Part shown: one piece after another, positions 7,084 through 15,897 of the stretch | Layout: each line of letters starts with the position of its first letter | Position numbering within the stretch: position 1 is the first letter of the stretch | From: Sheuella sp. | GTDB taxonomy: Bacteria; Pseudomonadota; Gammaproteobacteria; Burkholderiales; Burkholderiaceae_B | Length of the DNA stretch: 64,000 nt | Direction: 5' to 3' | Assembly: GCA_030650995.1 (NCBI GenBank) | Contig: JAUSCY010000109.1 | Coordinates: 1 to 64,000 of the forward strand | Translations under genes and position numbers: made by a program | The notes under the pieces: model-generated | Seen by the model: the letters and a program-made list of their open reading frames with translations, nothing else | What the model was told of the DNA's origin: nothing | Database searches by the model: none

Positions 7084-8655
7084 ATGCGTCTACGCCGCCT
7101 AACAAGTCTTTTTTTATTTTCCGCCCTTACAGCTGCATTCTCCCCGACTCAGGCTGCAAATTTAAAAGTTGGCGTGGGTGCTGACATTACTTCGATGGAT
7201 CCCCATTATGTGAACCTGTTTCCAAATAATGGTGTGGCCGAACATATTTACAACAAGCTTGTGACACTGGATCCAGATTCACGTCTGATTCCAGACCTTG
7301 CTGAATCTTGGAAAGCAGTAGATCCGACAACCTGGGAATTCAAGCTGCGCAAGGGTGTCAAATTTCACGATGGAAGCGATTTCACCGCAGCTGATGTGAT
7401 TTTCAGTTACGACCGCGTTGGCAAAATACCAAACAGCCCAGGTCCTTTCACTGTCTACACCAAGGCGATCGTATCAAGTGAAGTGGTAGATGATCACACC
7501 ATTCGTTTCAAAACCGCAGCGCCTTACCCATTGCTACCTAACGACTTGTCAACGATTTACATCGTCTCGAAAAAAGCCGCTGGAAACGCAACAACTGAAG
7601 ATTTCAATGCGGGTAAAGTCAATATCGGTACCGGACCTTTCAAGTTTGTAGAATTCAAGCGCGGTGACCGGATTGAGCTGGCTCGCAACGATGCATACTG
7701 GGGCAAAAAACCTGCTTGGGAAAAAGTCACACTTCGTATTTTGCCTAATGACCCAACGCGTCTGGCTGCCTTGCTCTCTGGCGATGTGGATGCGATCGAG
7801 AACATCCCAACACCTGACTTTGCCAAGATCAAAGCTAATCCAAATTTGCTGACATCGACGAAGACATCCCACAGGATTATTTTCTTCCATCTGGATCAGC
7901 AGCGTGATCAAACGCCTTTCGTGACCGATAAGGATGGCAAGCCGCTAGCAAACAACCCTTTCAAAGATCTGAAAGTGCGCCAGGCTATTTCAAAAGCAAT
8001 CGATCGTGAGGCGATCAAAACGCGCGTCATGGAAGGACTGTCGTTGCCTACCGGTAACCTGGTACCCGCGCCAATGTTTGGTCATGTGCCTTCACTGACG
8101 CCTGAAAAGTATGATCTTGAAGGTGCCAAGAAGCTTCTCGCTGAAGCCGGTTATCCAAATGGTTTTAATCTGACCTTGCATGCACCGAATAATCGTTACG
8201 TTAATGACGATCAGATTGCGCAGACCGTGGCACAGATGCTTACACGCGCTGGCATTACAACCAAGATCTCTACCATGCCGATGGGTGTGTATCTTGGCCA
8301 TGCTTCCAAGCTTGAGTACTCCATGACGATGCTTGGCTGGGGCGCCGCGACCGGAGAGTCCTCTTCGGCACTGCGACCACTGCTGGCGACATTTGCACCG
8401 GAAAAAGGTCTGGGTACATTTAACTGGGGGCGTTACTCCAACCCTGCGATGGACGGCGTACTTGGTAAAGCCATGGGCACAATCGATGACAAACAGCGTG
8501 AAGCGCTCCTCCAGGAGGCAGCCGTCTTGTCAATGAAAGATATCGGTCTTGTGCCAATTCACCACCAGATCAATACGTGGGCGACCAAAAAAGGCGTGGT
8601 CTATACTCCACGTACTGACGAGTACACGCTAGCTCAAGAGTTTCAACCCAAGTAA
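7084..8655 (+). CDS. Periplasmic substrate-binding protein of a peptide/nickel-type ABC transporter
   Basis: 523 residues, the usual size for the SBP_bac_5 (DppA/OppA/NikA) family. A signal peptide ends near TQAA (about residue 25). Family features are LKVGVGADITSMDPHY at the start of the mature protein, LAESWKAVDPTTWEFKLRKGVKFHDGS and VRQAISKAIDR. A clear AGGAG lies before the ATG. It is the first gene of a five-gene run (binding protein, two permeases, two ATPases) followed by an M20 deacylase. Ligand candidates are peptides or other amphiphilic oligomers; the sequence does not decide. A strong hairpin follows it (8669-8705). Confidence 0.92.
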   Translation: MRLRRLTSLFLFSALTAAFSPTQAANLKVGVGADITSMDPHYVNLFPNNGVAEHIYNKLVTLDPDSRLIPDLAESWKAVDPTTWEFKLRKGVKFHDGSDFTAADVIFSYDRVGKIPNSPGPFTVYTKAIVSSEVVDDHTIRFKTAAPYPLLPNDLSTIYIVSKKAAGNATTEDFNAGKVNIGTGPFKFVEFKRGDRIELARNDAYWGKKPAWEKVTLRILPNDPTRLAALLSGDVDAIENIPTPDFAKIKANPNLLTSTKTSHRIIFFHLDQQRDQTPFVTDKDGKPLANNPFKDLKVRQAISKAIDREAIKTRVMEGLSLPTGNLVPAPMFGHVPSLTPEKYDLEGAKKLLAEAGYPNGFNLTLHAPNNRYVNDDQIAQTVAQMLTRAGITTKISTMPMGVYLGHASKLEYSMTMLGWGAATGESSSALRPLLATFAPEKGLGTFNWGRYSNPAMDGVLGKAMGTIDDKQREALLQEAAVLSMKDIGLVPIHHQINTWATKKGVVYTPRTDEYTLAQEFQPK

Positions 8656-8668
8656 TTTTTCTTAGATG

Positions 8669-8705
8669 TCAGGGCAACCTTATAAACAGGTTGCCCTGAA
8701 TTTTT
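8669..8705 (+). terminator. Rho-independent-type hairpin between binding-protein and permease genes
   Basis: A perfect 12-bp stem (TCAGGGCAACCT paired with AGGTTGCCCTGA) has a 7-base loop and is followed by A then five T. It ends four bases before the ATG of the permease at 8710. Such an intercistronic hairpin can terminate most transcripts or protect the 3' end of the binding-protein mRNA, so that this protein is made in excess over the membrane parts. Confidence 0.85.
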
Positions 8706-8709
8706 ATAC

Positions 8710-9687
8710 ATGCTCACATTTATTCTTAGACGTCTGGGCGAAAGTTTTTTCGTTCTGCTGGTGATGTCCCTTCTGGTTTTTACTGGCGTCTATGCTATTG
8801 GTAATCCAGTCGATCTTTTGATCGCACCTGAAGCAACTGCCCAGGATATTGAACAGGTGACACGTGCGCTTGGTCTCGATAAGCCGCTCTGGGAGCAGTA
8901 TTTTTACTTTCTGAAGCAAGTCTTGAATGGGGATCTTGGTCGCTCGTTCATGTTCAGTACGCCAGCCATTGAGTTGTTGCTCAGCAGAATGCCTGCAACG
9001 ATGGAGTTGGCGCTAGCCGCGATGTTCATCGCCACAGTGCTGGGTATCCCGCTAGGGTTGATCGCAGGTCTGAAGGCCGACTCATGGATTGGTAAAACAA
9101 TCATGACCGTTTCCATTCTTGGTTTTTCCTTGCCGACTTTTTGGGTTGGGCTCGTCCTGATCATGTTTTTTGCAGTGGAGCTGGGATGGTTGCCCTCCAG
9201 TGGGCGAGGACCGACTTCAACTTTGCTAGGAATGCCAGTGAGTTTTCTTTCCTGGGATGGTTTGAAACATCTCTTTTTGCCTGCCTTGAATCTTGCACTT
9301 TTCAAACTGGCGCTGATTATTCGTTTAACGCGTGCCGGCACCCAGGAAGCGCTGCTACAGGACTATGTCAAGTATGCACGGGCCAAGGGACTGCGTGCCC
9401 GCCGAATCATCGGCGTCCATGTGCTGAAAAACATCATGATTCCGATCGTCACGGTCATTGGACTGGAATTCGGGTCGGTGATTGCTTTTGCGATTGTGAC
9501 TGAAACTATTTTCGCCTGGCCAGGGATGGGTAAATTGCTTATTGATTCGATCAATAACCTAGACAGGCCTGTGATTGTTGCTTACCTCTGTGTAATCGTT
9601 GTGTTTTTTGTAGTGATCAATTTACTTGTTGACCTTGCTTATGCCTTTCTGGATCCTCGTGTGCGTCTGGGAGCATCCGCATCATGA
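8710..9687 (+). CDS. ABC transporter permease, DppB type
   Basis: 325 residues, six predicted membrane segments, beginning with the family-typical MLTFILRRLGESF. The EAA-like coupling loop for the ATPases is around YARAKGLRARRIIGVHVLKN. It forms the membrane channel with the next gene, which overlaps it by ATGA. The start codon directly follows the U-tract of the hairpin at 8669-8705, and I see no Shine-Dalgarno sequence, so translation initiation is probably weak or needs a processed mRNA end. Confidence 0.92.
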   Translation: MLTFILRRLGESFFVLLVMSLLVFTGVYAIGNPVDLLIAPEATAQDIEQVTRALGLDKPLWEQYFYFLKQVLNGDLGRSFMFSTPAIELLLSRMPATMELALAAMFIATVLGIPLGLIAGLKADSWIGKTIMTVSILGFSLPTFWVGLVLIMFFAVELGWLPSSGRGPTSTLLGMPVSFLSWDGLKHLFLPALNLALFKLALIIRLTRAGTQEALLQDYVKYARAKGLRARRIIGVHVLKNIMIPIVTVIGLEFGSVIAFAIVTETIFAWPGMGKLLIDSINNLDRPVIVAYLCVIVVFFVVINLLVDLAYAFLDPRVRLGASAS

Positions 9688-10583
9688 GCAACCGAACTGT
9701 TGCGGCGGTCGAGTCTCCTTCGCGTAAATTATGGCGAGCGTTTTCATCTGACTGGATTGCGCTTGGCGGATTGATTGTGCTTTGCATGCTGCTTTTGGCT
9801 GCGATATTTGCACCCTGGCTTGTGCCCCAGAACCCTTACGATTTAGCTCAGCTTGATATCCTTGATGGGCGCCTGCCTCCCTGGTCGCGCTCCTTTGATG
9901 ACAAAATGCTTTATTGGCTGGGGACTGACGATCAGGGGCGCGATATGTATTCCGCCATTATCTATGGCATGCGCATATCGCTGGGGGTTGGTCTGGTATC
10001 GACGCTTGGCGCCTTAGTCATCGGTATGACACTGGGGCTGACGGCTGCTTACCTCGGCGGAAAAACCGATAGTGTCATCATGCGTATTGTCGACATTCAA
10101 TTGTCATTTCCGACAATCCTTATCGCACTGATCCTGCTTGCAGTATTCGGGCAAGGGCTCAGTAAGATCATCATTGCCTTGATCACCGTTCAATGGGCTT
10201 ACTACGCACGCACGGTCCGCTCTGCTGCGCTGGTTGAGATGGGTAAGGAGTATATCGAGGCCGCACGCTGCCTGGATTTGAGTCATCGGCGGATTATCTT
10301 TGCACACTTATTACCAAACTGTATGGCTCCACTGATTGTTGTGGCGGCTATGCAGATTGCTGCAGCAATCGCGCTTGAGGCTACTTTGTCTTTCCTGGGG
10401 CTGGGGCTGCCTATTACGGAGCCGTCCCTGGGGCTGCTCATCTCAAATGGTTATGCTTACCTCATGTCCGGAAAATACTGGATAAGTTTTTTTCCTGGGC
10501 TGGCTCTGTTGATCATGATCGTGAGTATCAACCTGGTAGCGGATCGTCTGAGAGATATCCTCAATCCGAGGTTGCAAAAATAA
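9684..10583 (+). CDS. ABC transporter permease, DppC type
   Basis: 299 residues with the DppC layout: an N-terminal cytoplasmic stretch, then a first membrane helix (ALGGLIVLCMLLLAAIFAPWL), then the segment LGTDDQGRDMYSAIIYGMRISL, which is a family signature, and the binding-protein-dependent permease domain with EAARCLDLSHRRIIFAHLLPN as the ATPase-coupling loop. It overlaps the DppB-type gene by four bases, which implies translational coupling, and is followed 18 bases later by the first ATPase. Confidence 0.92.
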   Translation: MSNRTVAAVESPSRKLWRAFSSDWIALGGLIVLCMLLLAAIFAPWLVPQNPYDLAQLDILDGRLPPWSRSFDDKMLYWLGTDDQGRDMYSAIIYGMRISLGVGLVSTLGALVIGMTLGLTAAYLGGKTDSVIMRIVDIQLSFPTILIALILLAVFGQGLSKIIIALITVQWAYYARTVRSAALVEMGKEYIEAARCLDLSHRRIIFAHLLPNCMAPLIVVAAMQIAAAIALEATLSFLGLGLPITEPSLGLLISNGYAYLMSGKYWISFFPGLALLIMIVSINLVADRLRDILNPRLQK

Positions 10584-10601
10584 AATGACGGTATTAAATC
10601 G

Positions 10602-11591
10602 ATGACTGCCACAACTCAGCTTAAAGTTGAAAATCTGGTCACAGAATTCCTGACCAGAGATGGTGTCGTTCGTGCGCTCGACGAGGTGAGTTTTGAGTTG
10701 CATGCAGGACAGATCATGGGGCTCGTGGGCGAGTCGGGCTCAGGTAAATCACTGACTGGCTTCTCCATTATGGGTTTGCTTGATCATCCAGGACGTGTTG
10801 CTGCAGGAAGGATTCTGCTCAAAGGTGAAGACATCCGCAAGATGAATGCCGAGCAGGTCAGGCAGATGCGCGGTAATCGCATGGCGATGATTTTTCAGGA
10901 TCCCATGATGACGCTTAATCCCGTCATGAAAATTTCAGCCCAGATGATTGAGGCTATTCAGGCACATCGAAGCGTTTCAAAGGCAGTGGCACTTGACGAG
11001 TGTCGCGCTGCATTAGCCATGGTTGGTATTGCTTCCCCAGACGAACGACTCAATGCTTACCCCCACCAGTTTTCCGGCGGAATGCGTCAACGCGTGGCTA
11101 TTGCCATTGCATTACTGAATAAGCCTGATGTCATCATCGCTGATGAGCCAACCACCGCACTGGATGTCACGATTCAAGGGCAGATCCTTGCTGAAGTGCA
11201 AAAGATCTGTCGCCAGACAGGTACCTCTGTGATTTGGATCACGCATGATTTGTCCGTCATATCAGGTCTCGCTGATCATATTAGTGTGATGTATGCAGGA
11301 CGTATTGTTGAACAAGGCACAAGCGCTGAGGTCCTGGGTAATCCCTCCCACCCCTACACACGGGGTCTGATTCGTTCTGTTCCCGCAGCGAACCCACCCA
11401 ATCAACCGTTGTATCAGATTCCCGGAATGACTCCCGCTTTATCTCAATTGCCCCACGGCTGTGCGTTTAGTCCACGTTGCGAGAAATCGACTGCAGCCTG
11501 TGCTGAAATCCCTCTTCCGACATTGATGACACCCGGCCATAGCGTGCGTTGCTTTCATCCCTACCGCGATCCATTGGAGTTGGGAAAATGA
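10602..11591 (+). CDS. ABC transporter ATP-binding protein, DppD type
   Basis: 329 residues. Walker A GESGSGKS, signature FSGGMRQRV, Walker B VIIADEPTTALD and H-loop ITHDL are all present. The C-terminal oligopeptide/dipeptide extension carries the Cys pattern CAFSPRCEKSTAAC, which in this family may bind an iron-sulfur cluster (family knowledge). It energises transport by the DppB and DppC type permeases together with the next ATPase. Confidence 0.93.
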   Translation: MTATTQLKVENLVTEFLTRDGVVRALDEVSFELHAGQIMGLVGESGSGKSLTGFSIMGLLDHPGRVAAGRILLKGEDIRKMNAEQVRQMRGNRMAMIFQDPMMTLNPVMKISAQMIEAIQAHRSVSKAVALDECRAALAMVGIASPDERLNAYPHQFSGGMRQRVAIAIALLNKPDVIIADEPTTALDVTIQGQILAEVQKICRQTGTSVIWITHDLSVISGLADHISVMYAGRIVEQGTSAEVLGNPSHPYTRGLIRSVPAANPPNQPLYQIPGMTPALSQLPHGCAFSPRCEKSTAACAEIPLPTLMTPGHSVRCFHPYRDPLELGK

Positions 11592-12592
11592 GTGAACAGA
11601 AACTACTGCTTGCTCTGAATGGCATTACAAAACGTTTCGGTCATTCGGTCGATCCGATCCATCGTCTGCTCAATAAGCTTGGTGCGAGTCATCAGGATCA
11701 GTATGTCTATGCGGTGAATGATGTCAGTCTGACGGTTGCCAGCAAAGAAGTGGTCGGTCTGGTGGGTGAGTCAGGCTGCGGTAAATCTACGCTTGGCAGA
11801 TTGGCCGTTGGTTTGCTCAAGCCTGACGCAGGTGTGCGCACCTGGCGCGGTCAGAATTTTGATGTAATGTCTCCCTCCGAACAGCGACGTGTCAGATTGT
11901 CGGTGCAGATGATCTTTCAAGACCCCTATGCGTCTTTGAATCCGCGTATGCGTGCTGTGGATACGGTCACAGAAGCGCCCATACAGCACGGACTGATCTC
12001 ACCGCGCGATAAAAAAACATTTGCGCAGTCCCTGTTTGCAAAAGTCGGACTTGCCCCGGAAATGATGGATCGATATCCGCATCAATTTTCCGGTGGGCAG
12101 CGCAGCCGTCTTGGAATAGCCCGGGCACTGGCTGTCAATCCTGAGTTCCTGGTGTGTGACGAGGCTGTCGCTGCACTGGATGTCTCCATTCAGGCGCAAG
12201 TGTTGAATTTGTTTATGCAATTGCGTGCAGACCTTGATCTGACCTATTTATTCATTAGTCATGATCTCGGCGTCGTCAGGCACTTGGCAGACAGGGTGGT
12301 GATCATGTATCTTGGCCGTGTGGTCGAAGAGGGTACAGGACACGAAATCTTTTCTCGCGCGAATCACCCTTACACTCAGGCGTTGCTTGCTGAGATGCCG
12401 ATGATTCGCCTGGAGCGGAAAACCTACCACCCCGTTGCAGGCGAGATCCCCTCTCCTATGCATCCACCGGATGGATGTCATTTCCACCCCCGTTGTCCAC
12501 GTGCAATGAAGCGTTGTTCCGAAGAGGTGCCTGTTTTACGAGAGATCTCGACCGGACACCGTTCAGCCTGTCACTTAAACGATATGCAGTAA
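11588..12592 (+). CDS. ABC transporter ATP-binding protein, DppF type
   Basis: 334 residues from the ATG at 11588, which overlaps the preceding stop (ATGA); an in-frame start at 11549 would add 13 residues read from the upstream gene. Walker A GESGCGKST, signature FSGGQRSRL (the commoner form is SGGQRQR), Walker B FLVCDEAVAALD and the C-terminal CHFHPRCPRAMKRC motif are present. It pairs with the DppD-type ATPase. It is followed 15 bases later by the M20 deacylase. Confidence 0.92.
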   Translation: MSEQKLLLALNGITKRFGHSVDPIHRLLNKLGASHQDQYVYAVNDVSLTVASKEVVGLVGESGCGKSTLGRLAVGLLKPDAGVRTWRGQNFDVMSPSEQRRVRLSVQMIFQDPYASLNPRMRAVDTVTEAPIQHGLISPRDKKTFAQSLFAKVGLAPEMMDRYPHQFSGGQRSRLGIARALAVNPEFLVCDEAVAALDVSIQAQVLNLFMQLRADLDLTYLFISHDLGVVRHLADRVVIMYLGRVVEEGTGHEIFSRANHPYTQALLAEMPMIRLERKTYHPVAGEIPSPMHPPDGCHFHPRCPRAMKRCSEEVPVLREISTGHRSACHLNDMQ

Positions 12593-12607
12593 ATAGGACT
12601 TATAAAC

Positions 12608-13789
12608 ATGACAACTCACAGCACACTTCAAAATACGATTGAATTACTTAAAACCCTTGTTGCCTTTGATACGACCAGTCGCGAGTCGAATCTGGGCTTG
12701 ATCGAGTTTGTTCGTGATCATCTTCAGTCGCTGGGCATCCAGTCCAGACTGTCTTATGACGCACAAAAGCGTAAAGCGAACTTGTTTGCGACTTTTGGTG
12801 ATATGCCGGGTCGGGGTATTGTTCTGTGTGGTCATACAGATGTAGTACCCGTCGATGGACAAGCCTGGGATACCAATCCTTTTCAGGCGCATATTGCAGA
12901 TGGAAAAATTTACGGTCGCGGCGCGGTCGATATGAAGGGTTTTATTGCTGCATCACTTGCTATGTTGCCAGCCTATATGGCGAGCGATTTAAAGCAGCCT
13001 TTGCATCTGGCCTTTACGTACGATGAAGAAATTGGTTGTATCGGCGTGCAGACCTTGATTCGTGATTTGGAGTCTGCCAATATCCGTCCCGCAGGTTGTT
13101 TTGTTGGTGAGCCGACGCGTATGCAGGTGATGACGGGTCATAAAGGCATGCGTGTGACACGTTGTAATGTGCGGGGGCTGGAGGCGCATTCTTCCATGGC
13201 ACCTGAGGCGGTTAATTCGATTGAGTACGCAGCCCGCCTGATTGAAAAAATCCGCAATATGGCTACGCAACTCCGAACTGATGGGCCCTTTGATCCCGTA
13301 TTCAAAATCCCTCATACCACGATGCAGACAGGTCTGATCAAGGGTGGTGCAGCACCGAATATCGTCGCAAAGGATTGTGAGTTTGTATTTGACTGCCGCA
13401 CGTTGCCACAAAGCAATTCAGATGAACTGATTAATCAGATTCAGGAGCATGCTGAAAAACTGAAACAAGAAATGCGCAAAATCCATGCGCAATCAGACAT
13501 CACTTTTGAGACGATTGCTAACGCTGCGCCACTTGCGACTTCGGATGAGGCGCCAATTTCATATCTGGGTACTGCGCTGGCACGTAATAATCTGTTGGGG
13601 CGTGTTTCATTCGCAACCGATGCCGGTTGGTTGCATCAGGCTGGAATTCCTTGTGTAGTGGTGGGACCCGGAGATATCGAGGTCGCTCACAAGCCGAATG
13701 AATTTATTGAAATTAGCCAGATCGAAGAATGCCTGGGATTTCTGGACAGATTGCGCGAGAGAATGACTGAACAAGTACTGTTAAGTTAA
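12608..13789 (+). CDS. M20-family amidohydrolase, acetylornithine deacetylase-like
   Basis: 393 residues with the M20 zinc-peptidase motifs: first metal ligands in CGHTDVVPVDG, bridging Asp in YGRGAVDMKGF, general-base Glu pair in TYDEEIGCIG, and VGEPT. It resembles ArgE, which removes acetate from N-acetylornithine. Being the last gene of a peptide-type ABC operon, it may instead or also hydrolyse an imported N-acyl amino acid or dipeptide (inference from context). The dimerisation (lid) domain runs over residues about 175-290. Confidence 0.85.
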   Translation: MTTHSTLQNTIELLKTLVAFDTTSRESNLGLIEFVRDHLQSLGIQSRLSYDAQKRKANLFATFGDMPGRGIVLCGHTDVVPVDGQAWDTNPFQAHIADGKIYGRGAVDMKGFIAASLAMLPAYMASDLKQPLHLAFTYDEEIGCIGVQTLIRDLESANIRPAGCFVGEPTRMQVMTGHKGMRVTRCNVRGLEAHSSMAPEAVNSIEYAARLIEKIRNMATQLRTDGPFDPVFKIPHTTMQTGLIKGGAAPNIVAKDCEFVFDCRTLPQSNSDELINQIQEHAEKLKQEMRKIHAQSDITFETIANAAPLATSDEAPISYLGTALARNNLLGRVSFATDAGWLHQAGIPCVVVGPGDIEVAHKPNEFIEISQIEECLGFLDRLRERMTEQVLLS

Positions 13790-13816
13790 GTGCCAGTCAT
13801 CAAGCTTTGCGTTTTT

Positions 13817-14473
13817 CTATTCTTCAGCAGCGAGTTGTTTAAGCGCCTGGGCGAATGCTTCGGGCGGCTGCGCACCTTGTAATAAGTATTTATCATTAAA
13901 AATTAATGAGGGTACCGAGGTGATGCCCATGCTTGCATATTTAGCCTGTAACGCCCGGACTTCTTCAGTAAAAGTGCCCGCTGACAAAACCGCCTGCGCA
14001 CGAACCGGATCAAGGTCGGCGCGCTTGACTGCATCGATCATGTTGTTCTGATCGTCCAGACTGACGGCTAACGTAAAGTAGGTTCCGAGCAATTCTCTTT
14101 TTAAGCGGTACTGCGCCTGAGCGCCGCACTCCGCACCCGCCCAGTGAATTAATCGATGCGCATCGAAGGTGTTGTAGACATGCTTGCGACCCTCGGGGTG
14201 AAAAGCAAACCCCATTGCGGCGGCGCGCTCACGAATATTGGCTTGATTGATACGGATCTGTTCTTCAGGCATGCCGTATTTTTGTGTGAGGTGCTCGATG
14301 ACCTCCTGACCGCCTGGAGGCATGTCTGGATTCAGCTCGAAGGGTTGAAAATGAATTTCAACATCTGCTGCACCATCAAGAATTTTGATGGCTTGTTCCA
14401 GCGAACCTAGGCCTACCGCGCACCAGGGACAAGCTATATCAGATACGTAATCTATTTTGATTGTTTTTTTCAT
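13817..14473 (-). CDS. DsbA-family oxidoreductase, FrnE-like
   Basis: 218 residues without a signal peptide, so cytoplasmic. The thioredoxin-like start IDYVSDIACPWCAVGLGSLEQA has the CPWC motif, and the cis-Pro loop is GITSVPSLIF. The long helical insert between them is typical of the FrnE/DsbA-like family related to 2-hydroxychromene-2-carboxylate isomerase. Members act as cytoplasmic thiol oxidoreductases in stress. It is convergent with the M20 gene. Confidence 0.88.
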   Translation of the reverse strand: MKKTIKIDYVSDIACPWCAVGLGSLEQAIKILDGAADVEIHFQPFELNPDMPPGGQEVIEHLTQKYGMPEEQIRINQANIRERAAAMGFAFHPEGRKHVYNTFDAHRLIHWAGAECGAQAQYRLKRELLGTYFTLAVSLDDQNNMIDAVKRADLDPVRAQAVLSAGTFTEEVRALQAKYASMGITSVPSLIFNDKYLLQGAQPPEAFAQALKQLAAEE

Positions 14474-14525
14474 GATTAATTTTAAATGAATGCGTAATGA
14501 ATAAGCTGATCTTAATCGGCGTTGC

Positions 14526-15737
14526 TTACCAGGAGCTCTCGCTCTCCGGGGTAGCTGAGACGTGATGGATGCTCAGATCTGCACCTGCGTATTCATCTTC
14601 AGCATCCATCCGTAAGCCAATTGTTATTTTCAATAATCCATACACAATAAAACCGCCGGCTAGCGCGATGGTGACGCCCAAGCCTGTGCCAATCAGTTGT
14701 GCTGTCAGGCTGACCCCGCCCATGCCACCTAAAGCCTTCTGGCCGAAGATGCCGGCAGCAATTCCACCCCAGACGCCACATAAGCCATGCAATGGCCAGA
14801 CACCTAGGACATCATCTATTTTCCAGCGGTTTTGTTCGAGCGTAAACACAAAAACAAACAGCGCGCCGGCTATCAGACCGACCAATAACGCACCCATCGG
14901 GTGCATCAGGTCTGAACCTGCGCAGACTGCCACCAGTCCGGCAAGCGGGCCGTTATAGCTAAAGCCTGCGTCGTTTTTACCAAAATACCAGCCGGATAAT
15001 GTACCTCCGACCATGGCCATCAGCGAATTCATTGCCACTAGCCCACTCATTTTGTCGATGGTCTGTGCACTCATCACGTTAAAGCCAAACCATCCGACTG
15101 TGAGGATCCAGGCACCAAGCGCTAAAAAGGGAACGCTTGAAGGAGGATGCGCTGACATGCGGCCATCTTTGCGATAACGTCCCATTCTCGCACCCAGCAG
15201 CAATATTGCCGGCAGGGCAATCCAGCCACCCATAGCGTGAACGACAACGGAGCCTGCAAAATCATGAAACTCTTCACCGGTCAGTGTTTTGATCCAGGGT
15301 TGAATACCAAAGCGGTGTTCAGGGTTCCAGGCAATCCCTTCAAAGAGGGGGTAGACCAGGCCAACAAGTAAAAAAGTGGCGAGCAGTTGTGGGTTGAATT
15401 TTGAGCGCTCTGCGATGCCACCAGAAATGATGGCTGGAATCGCCGCGGCAAATGTCAGCAGGAAAAAGAATTTAACGAGTTCAAAACCGCTTTTTTGGGA
15501 CAGGACCTCTGCGCTCGACCAAAAGTCTGTGCCATAGGCGATTGTGTAGCCAATAAAAAAGTATGCAATAGTGGAGACAGAAAAATCGACAAGGATTTTA
15601 ACTAGTGCATTGACCTGATTTTTTTCTCTTACCGTACCAAGTTCCAGAAATGCAAAACCTGCGTGCATCGCCAAAATCATAATCGCACCGAGCAAAATAA
15701 AAAGTGCGTCGACACCTGTTTTTAAATTTTCCACCAT
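14526..15737 (-). CDS. amtB: Ammonium transporter AmtB
   Basis: 403 residues, about 11 membrane segments. Signature features are AFLELGTVREKNQVNALVKILVDF near the N-terminus, FDFAGS-type motif (HDFAGSVVVHAMGGW) with the first pore His, and LHGLCGVWGGI with the second pore His. Unlike many Amt proteins it has no obvious cleaved signal peptide. It carries ammonium or ammonia into the cell under nitrogen limitation. There is no glnK beside it. Its promoter region is shared with the divergent dehydrogenase gene. It fits well with the amide-nitrogen genes at 40040-50215, though it is far from them. Confidence 0.93.
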   Translation of the reverse strand: MVENLKTGVDALFILLGAIMILAMHAGFAFLELGTVREKNQVNALVKILVDFSVSTIAYFFIGYTIAYGTDFWSSAEVLSQKSGFELVKFFFLLTFAAAIPAIISGGIAERSKFNPQLLATFLLVGLVYPLFEGIAWNPEHRFGIQPWIKTLTGEEFHDFAGSVVVHAMGGWIALPAILLLGARMGRYRKDGRMSAHPPSSVPFLALGAWILTVGWFGFNVMSAQTIDKMSGLVAMNSLMAMVGGTLSGWYFGKNDAGFSYNGPLAGLVAVCAGSDLMHPMGALLVGLIAGALFVFVFTLEQNRWKIDDVLGVWPLHGLCGVWGGIAAGIFGQKALGGMGGVSLTAQLIGTGLGVTIALAGGFIVYGLLKITIGLRMDAEDEYAGADLSIHHVSATPESESSW

Positions 15738-15897
15738 AGCCTCGAATTATTGTTTTGCACTATAAGAGATTTAATAAGCATCATTCAGGTGTTAAATAAT
15801 CACCAAAATGTCAGTGCGCATCTTAGCCGATAAAATGCGCATAATTAAATAGTTCAAATAAAACAATTGGTTGCAAGGCAACCGGAGACAGTCAGTC
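15738..15897. promoter_or_regulatory. Divergent control region amtB / isopropylmalate-dehydrogenase-like gene
   Basis: 160 bases. Visible elements are two copies of the palindrome TGCGCA (15815-15820 and 15836-15841, 21 bases apart), GGTG-N9-CACC at 15788-15804, and a small hairpin GGTTGC-AAG-GCAACC (15869-15883) directly before the GGAG ribosome binding site at 15884. I could not find a convincing sigma54 or NtrC site for amtB. Confidence 0.35.

Noticed and set aside
15797-15830. Possible NtrC binding site for amtB
   Set aside because: The GCAC and GGTG-type halves are separated by ten rather than seven bases, so the match fails.
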